A stretch of DNA of 64,000 nucleotides, from the NCBI RefSeq assembly GCF_001839655.2, contig NZ_CP056087.1:2542001-2606000 (forward strand), written 5' to 3'. Position 1 is the stretch's first letter, and each line of letters starts with the position of its first letter. Below are positions 24,189-34,100 of the stretch, piece by piece. The DNA comes from Pseudomonas argentinensis. GTDB lineage: Bacteria > Pseudomonadota > Gammaproteobacteria > Pseudomonadales > Pseudomonadaceae. A model generated the notes under the pieces. That model had not been told where the DNA came from and did no database searches. It saw only the letters and a program-made list of their open reading frames with translations. The position numbers and the translations under genes were made by a program.

Positions 24189-24286
24189 CGCGTAGGAGCT
24201 CGCCTCCCCTGGGGCGAATGGCCTGGCCGACAGGGTTATTGCGGTACGGCCGTAATCGATCGCGCCGAGGTCGATGCTCCTACGCG
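24189..24286. repeat. Intergenic inverted repeat cgcgtaggagc...gctcctacgcg
   Basis: Perfect 11-bp arms at 24189-24199 and 24276-24286 enclose 76 bp. The gtaggagc core is a common intergenic repeat type in pseudomonads. It could be a REP-like element or a long hairpin ending the chemoreceptor transcript. Confidence 0.45.
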
Positions 24287-24337
24287 TGCGGTGAGCCCTT
24301 CGCCGCTTCGCTTATCACGACCTGGCTCTATCAGGTA

Positions 24338-24352
24338 ATAAGCATTGCCTAT
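24338..24352 (+). promoter_or_regulatory. Candidate OxyR half-site upstream of katB
   Basis: ATAA-N7-CTAT matches the ATAG-N7-CTAT half of the OxyR consensus with one mismatch, about 100 bp before katB. The second half-site is not evident. OxyR control of katB is known in Pseudomonas aeruginosa, which motivates the call. Confidence 0.3.
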
Positions 24353-24454
24353 CAAGACACTGCCTTTTTCCAATTTAGCGAAGCAGCGGCCCTCTCGTAG
24401 TTTGGTGCAAGCGCATGACGCGCGAGTACTCATAAAAACGACGAGGATTCACCG

Positions 24455-25993
24455 ATGAAACCCACGACCGCATGGGCCCCCGCCCTTGGTTTGATGACTG
24501 CGGCCTTGTCCGCTTCGCTGTTCAGTCTGTCGGCCCAGGCTGCGCCCTTGACTCGCGACAACGGTGCCCCGGTGGGCGACAACCAGAATTCCCAGACCGC
24601 AGGCGAAACCGGCCCGACCCTGCTGCAGGACGTGCAACTGATCCAGAAGCTGCAGCGCTTCGACCGCGAGCGCATCCCCGAGCGCGTGGTGCATGCCCGC
24701 GGCACCGGCGCCCATGGCGAGTTCACCGTCACGGCGGACATCTCCAACCTGACCCGCGCCAAGGTATTCAGCAAGGGCACCACCACCCCGGTGTTCGTGC
24801 GTTTCTCCAGCGTGGTGCACGGCAACCATTCCCCGGAAACCCTGCGCGATCCGCGCGGTTTCGCCACCAAGTTCTACACCAGCGAAGGCAACTGGGACCT
24901 GGTCGGCAACAACTTCCCGACCTTCTTCATCCGCGATGCCATCAAGTTCCCGGACATGGTGCACGCCTTCAAACCCGACCCGAACACCAACTACGGCAGC
25001 AACCGCACCCAGTTCGACTTCTTCAGCCACGTACCGGAAGCCACCCGCACCCTGACCCTGCTGTATTCCAACGAGGGCACGCCGGCCAACTATCGGCAAA
25101 TGAACGGCAACAGCGTGCACGCCTACAAGCTGGTCAACGACAAGAACGAGTACCGCTACGTCAAGTTCCAGTGGCGCAGCCTGCAGGGCATCAAGAACAA
25201 CGACCCCAAGCAGACCGAGCAGATCCAGGGCAAGGACTTCAACCATATGAGCCGCGACCTGATCACCACGATCAACGCGGGCGACTACCCCAAATGGGAT
25301 CTGTATATCCAGGTGCTCGAACCGGCCGACCTGGCCAAGTACGACTTCGATCCGCTGGACGCCACCAAGATCTGGCCGGACGTGCCCTACAGGAAAGTCG
25401 GCCAGATGATCCTGAACAAGAACCCGGACAACGTGTTCCAGGAAACCGAGCAGGTGGCCATGGCGCCGTCCAACCTGGTGCCGGGCATCGAGCCCTCCGA
25501 GGATCGCCTGCTGCAGGGTCGGCTGTTCTCCTATGCCGACACGCAGATGTACCGCCTGGGCGCCAACCACGCCTTCCTGCCGATCAACAGGGCCAGGGTG
25601 CCGGTCAACAACGGTAACCAGGATGGCGCGGCGAACAGCGGCCACGCCACCACCGAGGTGAACTACGAGCCCAGCCGCATCAATCCGCGCCCGGCCAGCG
25701 AGCACGCACGCTACAGCAACCTGCCACTGAGCGGCCGCACCGAGCAGAAGAAGATCCGGCGCGAGCAGAACTTCAAGCAGGCCGGTGAGCTGTACCGCTC
25801 CTACGACAAGAAGATGCAGGGCGACCTGATCGCCAGCCTGGGCGGCGCCCTGGCCGAGGCCGAAGACGAGAGCAAGCACATCATGCTGTCGTTCTTCTAC
25901 AAGGCCGATGCGCAGTATGGCGAAGGCCTGACAGAGGTGGCCGGTGGCGACCTGGCGCGGGTCAAGGCGCTGGCTGCCAAGCTGCAGGACTGA
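24455..25993 (+). CDS. katB: Periplasmic monofunctional catalase KatB
   Basis: Heme catalase of 512 residues that disproportionates hydrogen peroxide. A signal peptide ending SAQA places it in the periplasm. Catalytic residues are visible: distal His in ERVVHARGTGAHG, Asn in VGNNFPTFFIRD and the proximal heme tyrosine in RLFSYADTQMYRLG. Length and leader match KatB of Pseudomonas aeruginosa (known to be peroxide-inducible). It is followed by the ankyrin protein gene, as in the katB-ankB pair there. A putative OxyR element lies upstream. Confidence 0.93.
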   Translation: MKPTTAWAPALGLMTAALSASLFSLSAQAAPLTRDNGAPVGDNQNSQTAGETGPTLLQDVQLIQKLQRFDRERIPERVVHARGTGAHGEFTVTADISNLTRAKVFSKGTTTPVFVRFSSVVHGNHSPETLRDPRGFATKFYTSEGNWDLVGNNFPTFFIRDAIKFPDMVHAFKPDPNTNYGSNRTQFDFFSHVPEATRTLTLLYSNEGTPANYRQMNGNSVHAYKLVNDKNEYRYVKFQWRSLQGIKNNDPKQTEQIQGKDFNHMSRDLITTINAGDYPKWDLYIQVLEPADLAKYDFDPLDATKIWPDVPYRKVGQMILNKNPDNVFQETEQVAMAPSNLVPGIEPSEDRLLQGRLFSYADTQMYRLGANHAFLPINRARVPVNNGNQDGAANSGHATTEVNYEPSRINPRPASEHARYSNLPLSGRTEQKKIRREQNFKQAGELYRSYDKKMQGDLIASLGGALAEAEDESKHIMLSFFYKADAQYGEGLTEVAGGDLARVKALAAKLQD

Positions 25994-26007
25994 GCCTGTC
26001 AGGGCGT

Positions 26008-26037
26008 GACGCGCGGCCCAGTGCCGGGCCGTGCGTC
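26008..26037 (+). repeat. Hairpin between katB and ankB
   Basis: Arms gacgcgcggccc / gggccgtgcgtc (11 of 12 pair) with a short loop and no T-tract, within the 90-bp katB-ankB gap. It probably stabilises or attenuates the transcript. Confidence 0.4.
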
Positions 26038-26083
26038 GCAACTTGCGAACCGGGAGCGGCCCCAGGCCGTGCGGGAGGACATC

Positions 26084-26641
26084 ATGTTGCGACCCCTCTG
26101 TTTCACCCTGGCGCTGAGCGTTGCAGCACCGCTGCTGGCCGCCACGCCGGCGGCGGATGCCGAGCGCGTCCAGGCGCAATTGCGCGACTACTACTTCCAG
26201 GCCGCCCGGGAGGGCAACGTGGCGATGCTCGACGAGTTCATCGCCGCCGGCTACGATCTCGATACCGCGGACGAGAAGGGCTACACGGCACTGATCCTGG
26301 CGGCCTATCACGGCCATCGCCAGGCGGTGGAGCGCCTGCTGAGCGCAGGGGCGGACGCCTGCGCCCAGGATCGGCGCGGCAACACCGCGCTGATGGGCGC
26401 GATCTTCAAGGGCGAGCTGCGCATCGCCAAACGCCTGCTCGACGCCGATTGTAGCCCGGACCAGCGCAACGACAGGGGTCAGACGGCGGCCATGTACGCG
26501 GCATTGTTCCAGCGCAAGGCGATGCTCGATGACCTGGCGGAAAAGGGCGCCGACCTGGACGCCAGGGACGCCTTCGGCAATTCGGTACGGGGCCTGGATA
26601 ACGGCGAAATACGCACGCGCTGGTCGGCCAGACAGCCCTGA
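26084..26641 (+). CDS. ankB: Exported ankyrin-repeat protein AnkB
   Basis: A 185-residue protein with a signal peptide (MLRPLCFTLALSVAAPLLAA) and four to five ankyrin repeats: GNVAMLDEFIAAGYDLDTAD, KGYTALILAAYHGH, RGNTALMGAIFKGE, RGQTAAMYAALFQRK. In Pseudomonas aeruginosa ankB is linked to katB and needed for full periplasmic catalase activity; the same role is likely here. ATG 26084 has GGGAGGA upstream; the frame opens further upstream but without a leader. Confidence 0.88.
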   Translation: MLRPLCFTLALSVAAPLLAATPAADAERVQAQLRDYYFQAAREGNVAMLDEFIAAGYDLDTADEKGYTALILAAYHGHRQAVERLLSAGADACAQDRRGNTALMGAIFKGELRIAKRLLDADCSPDQRNDRGQTAAMYAALFQRKAMLDDLAEKGADLDARDAFGNSVRGLDNGEIRTRWSARQP

Positions 26642-26823
26642 TCGACGCGCCCTGGCCATCTTCTGGCCAGTACCCGTTCGTCAGAAACCTGGACGCAATG
26701 CGGGTTTGACGGCATCCAGACGGTAACAAAATGCGAACCTGTTGCAACTGCAGGCGACTCAAAAAGAGAGACGCGCCGTATCAGCCTGCCTGATCGCCCT
26801 CATCAGCCAAGGAAGCGACCCGG

Positions 26824-27600
26824 ATGCCCGACTTCGTCAAAGCCGACCCGCAGGAAGTACCCCGCCTGCTCCAGGATATGGAGCAACAGGGATATGCCGT
26901 TATCGAAGGATTTCTCACCGACGAGCAGCTGCAGGCCGCCCGTGCCCATGTGAACCACGAAGTGGAGCGCCATGAGCACGAGTATTTCGCCCTGCAGGGC
27001 CTGGCTGCCGTGAAGGGCAGCATCTTCGAGCAGATGAGCGTCTCGCCCCAGGTCAAGGACCTGTTCCGCCAGGTGTATCAGGGCGGCATTGGCCAGCCAC
27101 CGCGCTCGCCCGACATCTTTCCCGCGTTGCGCTGTTTGCAGGGGCTGACGGGCAAGCGTGAGTCCTACTATTTCCACTATGACGCGGCGGCCCTGACGGC
27201 ACTGATCCCACTGGTCACGCCTACCGAGGGGCGCTATTGCGGCGACTTCATCTTCTTCCCGAACCTGCGCAATATCCGCTCCAACCTGTATTTCAACATC
27301 CTGGAAAAGGCGCTGATGCAGAACACCCTGACCCAGAAACTGGTCACCTTCGCGGTCAAGCGCGGCTGGCTGAAACCGGTCACCATCAAGATCGTGCCCG
27401 GCAACGCCTACTTCTTCTGGGGCTACCGCTCGCTGCACGCCAACGAGCCCTGCGACCCCAAGGCGCTGCGCTCCACCGTGCTGCTGCACTACGGCGAGCC
27501 CCACAGCCGCGACAACCTGGCCTCGCGCCTGTTCCTGGGCTGGAATTTCCGCCGCGCACGGATCAGCAACGAGCGCACCACGCGCAAGGACGTCGGCTGA
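26824..27600 (+). CDS. Phytanoyl-CoA dioxygenase (PhyH)-like protein
   Basis: A 258-residue protein resembling non-heme Fe(II)/2-oxoglutarate oxygenases. The opening GYAVIEGFLTDEQL is typical of the PhyH family. A likely metal set is the HxD in YYFHYDAA and a distal histidine in YRSLHANEPC, followed by an arginine in LRSTVLLHYG for 2-oxoglutarate. The substrate is unknown. AAGGA lies upstream of the start. It is isolated between ankB and recC on the same strand. Confidence 0.65.
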   Translation: MPDFVKADPQEVPRLLQDMEQQGYAVIEGFLTDEQLQAARAHVNHEVERHEHEYFALQGLAAVKGSIFEQMSVSPQVKDLFRQVYQGGIGQPPRSPDIFPALRCLQGLTGKRESYYFHYDAAALTALIPLVTPTEGRYCGDFIFFPNLRNIRSNLYFNILEKALMQNTLTQKLVTFAVKRGWLKPVTIKIVPGNAYFFWGYRSLHANEPCDPKALRSTVLLHYGEPHSRDNLASRLFLGWNFRRARISNERTTRKDVG

Positions 27601-27703
27601 GCCCCAACAGCATTTCGCGGGCGCTAAAATCCAGCGGCAGGTCACACCTCGTCGCCATGCTCTGTCATCATTCGCCGTCTGATTCTGCACCCAGGAACCC
27701 TGC

Positions 27704-30700
27704 ATGTCGGCGCTTAACCCCGGTCTGATCGTCATCCATGGCAACCGCCTCGAGGAGCTGCGCGCTCTGGCGGTGGAGTGGATGCGTCGGTACCCGCTGC
27801 GCCCGCTGGAGAACGAAGTGCTGCTGGTGCAGAGCAACGGCATCGCCCAGTGGCTCAAGCTGGCGCTGGCCGAGCAGGATGGCTGCGGCATTGCGGCGGC
27901 CACCGACGTCAGCCTGCCGGCGCGCTTTCTCTGGCAGGCCTACCGCACGGTGCTGGGCAGCGAGGCGATTCCCCAGCAGTCGCCGCTGGACAAGGCGCCG
28001 CTGACCTGGCGGCTGATGCGCCTGCTGCCCAGCCTGCTCGACGAACCCTGTTTCGCGCCGCTGCGGCGCTTTCTGGCGGATGACGCCGACCTGCGCAAGC
28101 GCCACCAGCTGGCCGAGCGCCTGGCCGACCTGTTCGACCAGTACCAGGTGTACCGCGCCGACTGGCTGGCGGACTGGGCCGCGGGCCAGGACCAGTTGCG
28201 CAACGCCCGTGGCGGCATGAAGCCGCTCGATGAAACCGCACTGTGGCAGCCGCTGCTGTGGCGCACGCTGCTGGCCGATGTCGGCCAGGAGCACTTGTCC
28301 CAGAGCCGTGCCGGGGTGCATCCGCGCTTCGTCGCCAGGCTGGCCGAGCTGGATACGCCGCCCCGTGGCCTGCCACGCCGGGTCACGGTGTTCGGCATCT
28401 CCTCGCTGCCGGCGCAGATGCTCGAGGCCCTGGCCGCCATGGCGCGCTTCACCCAGGTGATGCTCTACGTGCACAACCCGTCGCAGCACCACTGGGGCGA
28501 TATCGTCGAGGACAAGGACCTGCTGCGCCATGAGTACCGCCGGCACAAGCGCAAGGCCGGTGGCCAGGCGGGGCAGGTCGGCCAGCTGGGGTTGTTCGAC
28601 GTCGAGGCGCTGCACCAGCATGGCCAGCCGCTGTTGGCCTCCTGGGGCAAGCAGGGCCGCGATTACATCAACCTGCTCGACCAGTACGACGAGCCGCAGC
28701 GCTACCGCGAGCAGTTCGAGCGCATCGACCTGTTCAGTGCGATGGACGAGGGCACGCTGCTCGGCCAGCTGCACAACGACATCCTCGATCTGCGTCCGGT
28801 CGAGGAAAGCCGCACCCATTGGCCGGCAGTCGACCCGGCCAGGGACCATTCGTTGCGCTTTCATGTCGCCCACAGCGCCCAGCGCGAGGTCGAGGTGCTG
28901 CACGACCAGCTGCTCGCGGCGTTCAGCGCAGACCCGACCCTGCGCCCGCGGGACATCATCGTCATGGTGCCGGATGTGAACACCTACGCCGCGCATATCC
29001 GCGCGGTATTCGGCCAGTTCGCGGGTGACGACCCGCGCTTCGTTCCCTTCACCCTGGCCGACCAGGGGCTGCGCGGCAAGGAGCCCCTGGTGATCGCCCT
29101 GGAGCACCTGCTGCGCCTGCCCGACAGCCGCTTCAGCGTCAGCGAGGTTCTCGACCTGCTCGACGTGGCGGCGGTGCGTGCCCGCTTCGCCATCGCCGAC
29201 GAGCAGCTGCCGCTGTTGCGCCGCTGGCTGGAAGGCGCCGGCGTGCGCTGGGGCCTGGATGCCCAGCAGCGCGAAGGCCTCGGCCTGGGCGTCGGGCTGG
29301 AACAGAACAGCTGGCGCTTCGGCCTGCGCCGCATGCTGCTCGGCTACGCCGTGGGCGGTGCCGGGGCGCGAGCGGGCATCGAGCCCTACGACGAGATCGG
29401 CGGCCTGGATGCCGCGTTGCTCGGCCCGCTGACCCGGCTGCTGGATGCGCTCGAGCTGCACGGCGAGCGCCTGGCCGAAACCCTGCTGCCGGTGACCTGG
29501 GGCGAGCGCCTGCGGGCGCTGCTGGAGGATTTCTTGCTGCCCCAGGACGAGCGCGACGAAGTGCTGCGCAACCAGGCCCAGGATGCCCTGGAAGGCTGGC
29601 TGGAACTCTGCGAGGCGGCCGGCCTGGAAGAACCCCTGCCGCTGGCCGTGGTGCGCGAAGCCTGGCTGGGCGGGCTGGATCAGGGGGGGCTCAGCCAGCG
29701 CTTCCTGGCGGGGGCGGTTAATGTCTGTACGCTGATGCCGATGCGCGCCATTCCGTTTCGGCACCTGTGCCTGCTGGGCATGAACGATGGCGATTACCCG
29801 CGCAGCCAGGCGCCGCTGGATTTCGACCTGATGGGCGGCGACTACCGCCCCGGCGACCGCTCGCGCCGCGAGGACGACCGCTACCTGCTGCTCGAAGCGT
29901 TGCTGGCGGTGCGCGAGCGCCTGACCATCAGCTGGGTCGGGCGCAGCATTCGTGACAACACCGAGCGCCCGCCGTCGGTGCTGGTCGGCCAGTTGCGCGA
30001 CCACCTGGCCAGCGCCTGGCGCCTGGTGGGCGGCGGCGATCTGCTCCACGCCCTGACCACCGAGCACCCGTTGCAGCCTTTCAGCCGCCGCTATTTCTCC
30101 GCCGACGGGCCGCTGTTCAGCTACGTGCACGAATGGGCCGCCTCCCACCGCGCGCCGCTGGTGCCGGCCGGCGAGCAGCCCCTTGGCGCCTATGTGGTGG
30201 ACGACGCGCTGAACCTGGAAACCCTGCAGCGTTTCCTGCGTGACCCGGTCAAGCAGTTCTTCACCGGGCGCCTCAAGGTGCACCTGGACGAAGCCGAGCA
30301 GGCCGAGCTGGATGCCGAGCCTTTCGCCCTGGGTGGCTTGCAGCGCCACCAGATCCAGCAGGAACTGCTGCAGGCCGCCGCCCTGGCGCTGCAGGAGAGC
30401 CAAGGCGTCGACGCAGCGCTGGCCAAGGCCGCGCGGCGCATCCAGCGCAGTGGCCGGCTGCCGGTGGCCGGGTTCGGTGAGCGCCTGGGCGCCCAGTTGC
30501 TCGAACCCTTGCCGGCGCAGCTGCAGGGCTATGCCGCGCTGCTGGCGCGCTGGCCCGAGCAGTTGCCGTCGCCGGTTCGCCTGAGCTTCGCCCATGCTGG
30601 CCTGGCACTGGAGGACTGGCTCGGCGATCTGCACGCTGCCGGCAACGCCCTGGCTCGGCTGGAACTGCAGCCCGGCGGGCTGAAGCGCAAGGACCGCTCC

Positions 30701-31156
30701 TACAAGTGGCACCGCCTGCTCAGGCCCTGGGTCAGCCATGTGGCGGCCGCCGCCTGCGGCCATCCGCTGACCACGCTGCTGGTCGCCGAGGACGTGCGCC
30801 TGGCCTTCGCGCCGTTGACCCAGGGCGAGGGTGAACAGCTGTTGCGCCAGTGGCTCGATGCCTACGCCGCCGGCATGCAGGCGCCGCTGCCGGTAGCGAT
30901 CAGAACGGTTGCGGCCTGGTTTGCCCAGCTCGACAAGAGCGGGAATGAAGACCAGGCCGCGGACGCTGCCCGCAAGGTCTACGAAGGCGACGGCCACACC
31001 ACCAGCGGTGAAGTGCAGCAGAGCGCCAGCCTGGCCCGCCAGTACCCGGATTTCGACGCCTTGCTGGGCGACGGCCGGTTCGCCCACTGGGGCGCCGTGC
31101 TTTACCAGTCGCTATTCGAGGCGGCGATCAGCGAACTTCAGGACGATCAGCCATGA
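27704..31156 (+). CDS. recC: Exodeoxyribonuclease V subunit gamma RecC
   Basis: A 1150-residue subunit of the RecBCD helicase-nuclease, which processes double-strand ends and recognises Chi. N-terminal GLIVIHGNRLEELRALAVEW and LLVQSNGIAQWLKLALAE are RecC hallmarks, as are RHLCLLGMNDGDYPR and the YLLLEALLAVRERL segment; the family is an inactive helicase. First gene of recC-recB-recD, with AGGA before the ATG. Its TGA overlaps the recB ATG by four bases. Confidence 0.95.
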   Translation: MSALNPGLIVIHGNRLEELRALAVEWMRRYPLRPLENEVLLVQSNGIAQWLKLALAEQDGCGIAAATDVSLPARFLWQAYRTVLGSEAIPQQSPLDKAPLTWRLMRLLPSLLDEPCFAPLRRFLADDADLRKRHQLAERLADLFDQYQVYRADWLADWAAGQDQLRNARGGMKPLDETALWQPLLWRTLLADVGQEHLSQSRAGVHPRFVARLAELDTPPRGLPRRVTVFGISSLPAQMLEALAAMARFTQVMLYVHNPSQHHWGDIVEDKDLLRHEYRRHKRKAGGQAGQVGQLGLFDVEALHQHGQPLLASWGKQGRDYINLLDQYDEPQRYREQFERIDLFSAMDEGTLLGQLHNDILDLRPVEESRTHWPAVDPARDHSLRFHVAHSAQREVEVLHDQLLAAFSADPTLRPRDIIVMVPDVNTYAAHIRAVFGQFAGDDPRFVPFTLADQGLRGKEPLVIALEHLLRLPDSRFSVSEVLDLLDVAAVRARFAIADEQLPLLRRWLEGAGVRWGLDAQQREGLGLGVGLEQNSWRFGLRRMLLGYAVGGAGARAGIEPYDEIGGLDAALLGPLTRLLDALELHGERLAETLLPVTWGERLRALLEDFLLPQDERDEVLRNQAQDALEGWLELCEAAGLEEPLPLAVVREAWLGGLDQGGLSQRFLAGAVNVCTLMPMRAIPFRHLCLLGMNDGDYPRSQAPLDFDLMGGDYRPGDRSRREDDRYLLLEALLAVRERLTISWVGRSIRDNTERPPSVLVGQLRDHLASAWRLVGGGDLLHALTTEHPLQPFSRRYFSADGPLFSYVHEWAASHRAPLVPAGEQPLGAYVVDDALNLETLQRFLRDPVKQFFTGRLKVHLDEAEQAELDAEPFALGGLQRHQIQQELLQAAALALQESQGVDAALAKAARRIQRSGRLPVAGFGERLGAQLLEPLPAQLQGYAALLARWPEQLPSPVRLSFAHAGLALEDWLGDLHAAGNALARLELQPGGLKRKDRSYKWHRLLRPWVSHVAAAACGHPLTTLLVAEDVRLAFAPLTQGEGEQLLRQWLDAYAAGMQAPLPVAIRTVAAWFAQLDKSGNEDQAADAARKVYEGDGHTTSGEVQQSASLARQYPDFDALLGDGRFAHWGAVLYQSLFEAAISELQDDQP

Positions 31157-34100
31157 GCCAACCAGCACGCCCCCTGGCGCTCAGCTTCCCGCTGCACGGC
31201 AGCCGCCTGATCGAGGCCAGCGCGGGCACCGGCAAGACCTACACCATCTCGGCGCTGTACCTGCGCCTGATCCTGCGTCATGGCGGCGAGGCGGCCTTTC
31301 GCGAGCCGCTGCTGCCGCCGCAGATTCTCGTCGTGACCTTTACCGATGCGGCCACCCGGGAGCTGCGTGACCGCATCCGCGCGCGCCTGGTGGAGGCGGC
31401 CACGGTATTTCGCGAGGATGCTGACGGCGATGCCTTGCTGGCGACCCTCAAGGCCGACTTCGCCTCGGCCGAATGGCCCGAGTGCGCCCGGCGCCTGGAG
31501 CTGGCGGCACAGTGGATGGACGAGGCGGCGGTGTCGACCATTCACGGCTGGTGCCAGCGCATGCTGCGCGAGCATGCCTTCGACAGCGGCAGCCTGTTCA
31601 GCCAGACCCTGGAAACCGACCACAGCGAACTGCTTGCCGAAGTGGTGCGTGACTACTGGCGCCAGCACTGCTACCCGCTGCAGGGCCTGGCCCTCGACTG
31701 GGTGGCGGAGAACTGGGGCGAGCCGGACGTGCTGGGCCAGCGCATCCGCCCGCTGCTCGGCGAACAGGACGACGGCGCCGTTTTGGCCCTGGGTGAACTG
31801 CTGGATGGCACCTTGCAGGCCCGCCAGCGCGCACTGATTGCCCTCAAGCAGCCCTGGGGAACCTGGGCCGACGCCCTGCAGGGCCTGCTCGACCAGGCCG
31901 CGACCGACAAACAGGTCGATGCCCGCAAGCTGCAGGCGCGCTACTACAAGCCCTGGCTCGACAAGCTGCGCGCCTGGGCCCATGGCGATGACGAGGTGCT
32001 GGATATCGGCAGCGGCTTCAGCCGCCTGACCCCGGATGGTCTGGCCGAGGCCTGGAAGGTCGGCGCGCCGCCTGCACATCCGGCACTCGATGCCATGGCC
32101 AGGCTCAAGGCCGAACTCGACGCCTTGCCTGCACCGAACGATGCCGCGCTGCGCCACGCCGCCGCCTGGATTCGCCAGCGCTTCGACCGCGAGAAACGCC
32201 AGCGCGCCGAGATGGGCTTCGACGACATGCTCAGCCGCCTGGACGATGCCCTGCAGGGCGACAGCGGCCCGCGCCTGGCGGAGGTGATTCGCCAGCAGTT
32301 CCCGGTGGCGCTGATCGACGAGTTCCAGGACACCGACCCGCTGCAGTACCGCATCTTCGACACGCTCTACCAAGTTGAAGCCAATAGATCGGATTCTGGC
32401 CTGTTTATGATCGGCGATCCCAAGCAGGCCATCTATTCGTTTCGCGGCGCGGACATCCACACCTACCTGCGCGCCCGCCGTGCCACCGCCGGGCGGCACT
32501 ACAACCTGGACACCAACTTCCGCTCCAGCGAGGCCATGGTGGCGGCGGTCAACGGCTTGTTCGGGCTGGCCGAGGTTTGGGAAGGCGGGCAGGGCGCCTT
32601 TCTGCTGCGCGACGACCTGCCGTTCATCCCGGTCGGCGCCCAGGGCCGCAAGGAAGTCTGGACCGTCGAGGGCCAGGCGCAGCCAGCCCTCAATCTCTGG
32701 CACCTGCCCAGCGAAGAGGCGGTCGCCAAGGGCCGTTATCTGGACGCCCTGGCCGCCAGCGCGGCAAGCGAGATCGTCCGCCTGCTGGTGCTTGGCCAGC
32801 AGCAGCGCGCCGGCTTTAGCGAAAACGGCGAACTGACGGCCCTGCGGCCCAGCGATATCGCCGTGCTGGTGCGCGATTTCAAGGAAGCCCAGGCGATTCG
32901 AGGCGAGTTGGCAGCCCGTGGCGTGCGCAGCGTGTACCTGTCGGACAAGGATTCGGTGTACGCCACCGTGGAGGCCCGTGACCTGCTGCTGTGGCTGCGT
33001 GCCTGCGCCGAGCCCGACCAGGACCGCCCGCTGCGTGCGGCATTGGCCAGCCCGACCCTGGGCGTGAGCCTCTACGAGCTGGAGCAACTGAACCTCGACG
33101 AGCGCTTCTGGGAGGCGCGGGTCATGCAGTTTCGTGGTTACCGCCAGCGCTGGCAGCGCCAGGGCGTGCTGCCGATGCTGCGCCAGTTGCTGCAGGATTT
33201 CGGCCTGCCCCAACGGCTGATGAGCCGCCCTGATGGCGAGCGGGTGCTGACCAACCTGTTGCACCTGGCCGAGTTGCTGCAACTGGCCGCCGCCGAACTG
33301 GACGGCGAGCTGGCGCTGATCCGCCATCTGGGCGAGTGCCTGGCCGGGCGCGGCCAGGCGGCCGAGGAGCAGGTGCTGCGCCTGGAAAGCGACGATGCCC
33401 TGGTGCGCGTGGTGACCATCCACAAATCCAAGGGCCTGGAGTACCCACTGGTGTTCCTGCCCTTCATCTGTTCCTTCCGCCCACTGGACGACAAGAAGCC
33501 GGTGCAGGTGCACGATGGCGAACGCCGCCGGCTGCTGCTCAAGCCCGATGAAGAAAACCTGGAAAAGGCCGAGCGCGAGCGCCTCGGCGAAGACCTGCGC
33601 CTGCTCTATGTGGCGCTGACCCGCGCCCGGCATGCCTGCTGGCTGGGTGTGGCGGACCTGAAGATCGGCACCGCCAAGACCTCGCGCCTGCACCAGAGCG
33701 CCCTGGGCTACCTGCTCGGCGCGGGTCAGCCACTGGGGCAGAGCGCGCAACTGATCGACTGGCTGAGCCCGCTGGCCGATCCACCGCGCTGCGTGACGTT
33801 GCCGGCCCCCGAGGCCAGTGATCAGCAATACCGCGCGCAAGATGCCGAGGCGTTCGAGCCCCATTGGCGTACGCCACTGCGCCGCGCCGCCGAGCATTGG
33901 TGGATCGCCTCCTACAGCGCCTTGCGTATGGAGGAGGGCGAGACCCGCGTGACCGACCGCCACGAGGACGTTTCGCCGGACAGCTCGGCCGTGCAGATCG
34001 CCAGCGACGATGAGGATCCGGCCCTGGCGCTGGAGCAGATACCGGTTTCGGCCCAGGGCCTGCACCGTTTTCCACGCGGGCCGAACCCCGGCACCTTCCT

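Noticed and set aside
27668..31087. Long open frame antisense to recC (over 1100 codons).
   Set aside because: It mirrors recC codon bias in GC-rich DNA; the product has no domain and recC is certain.
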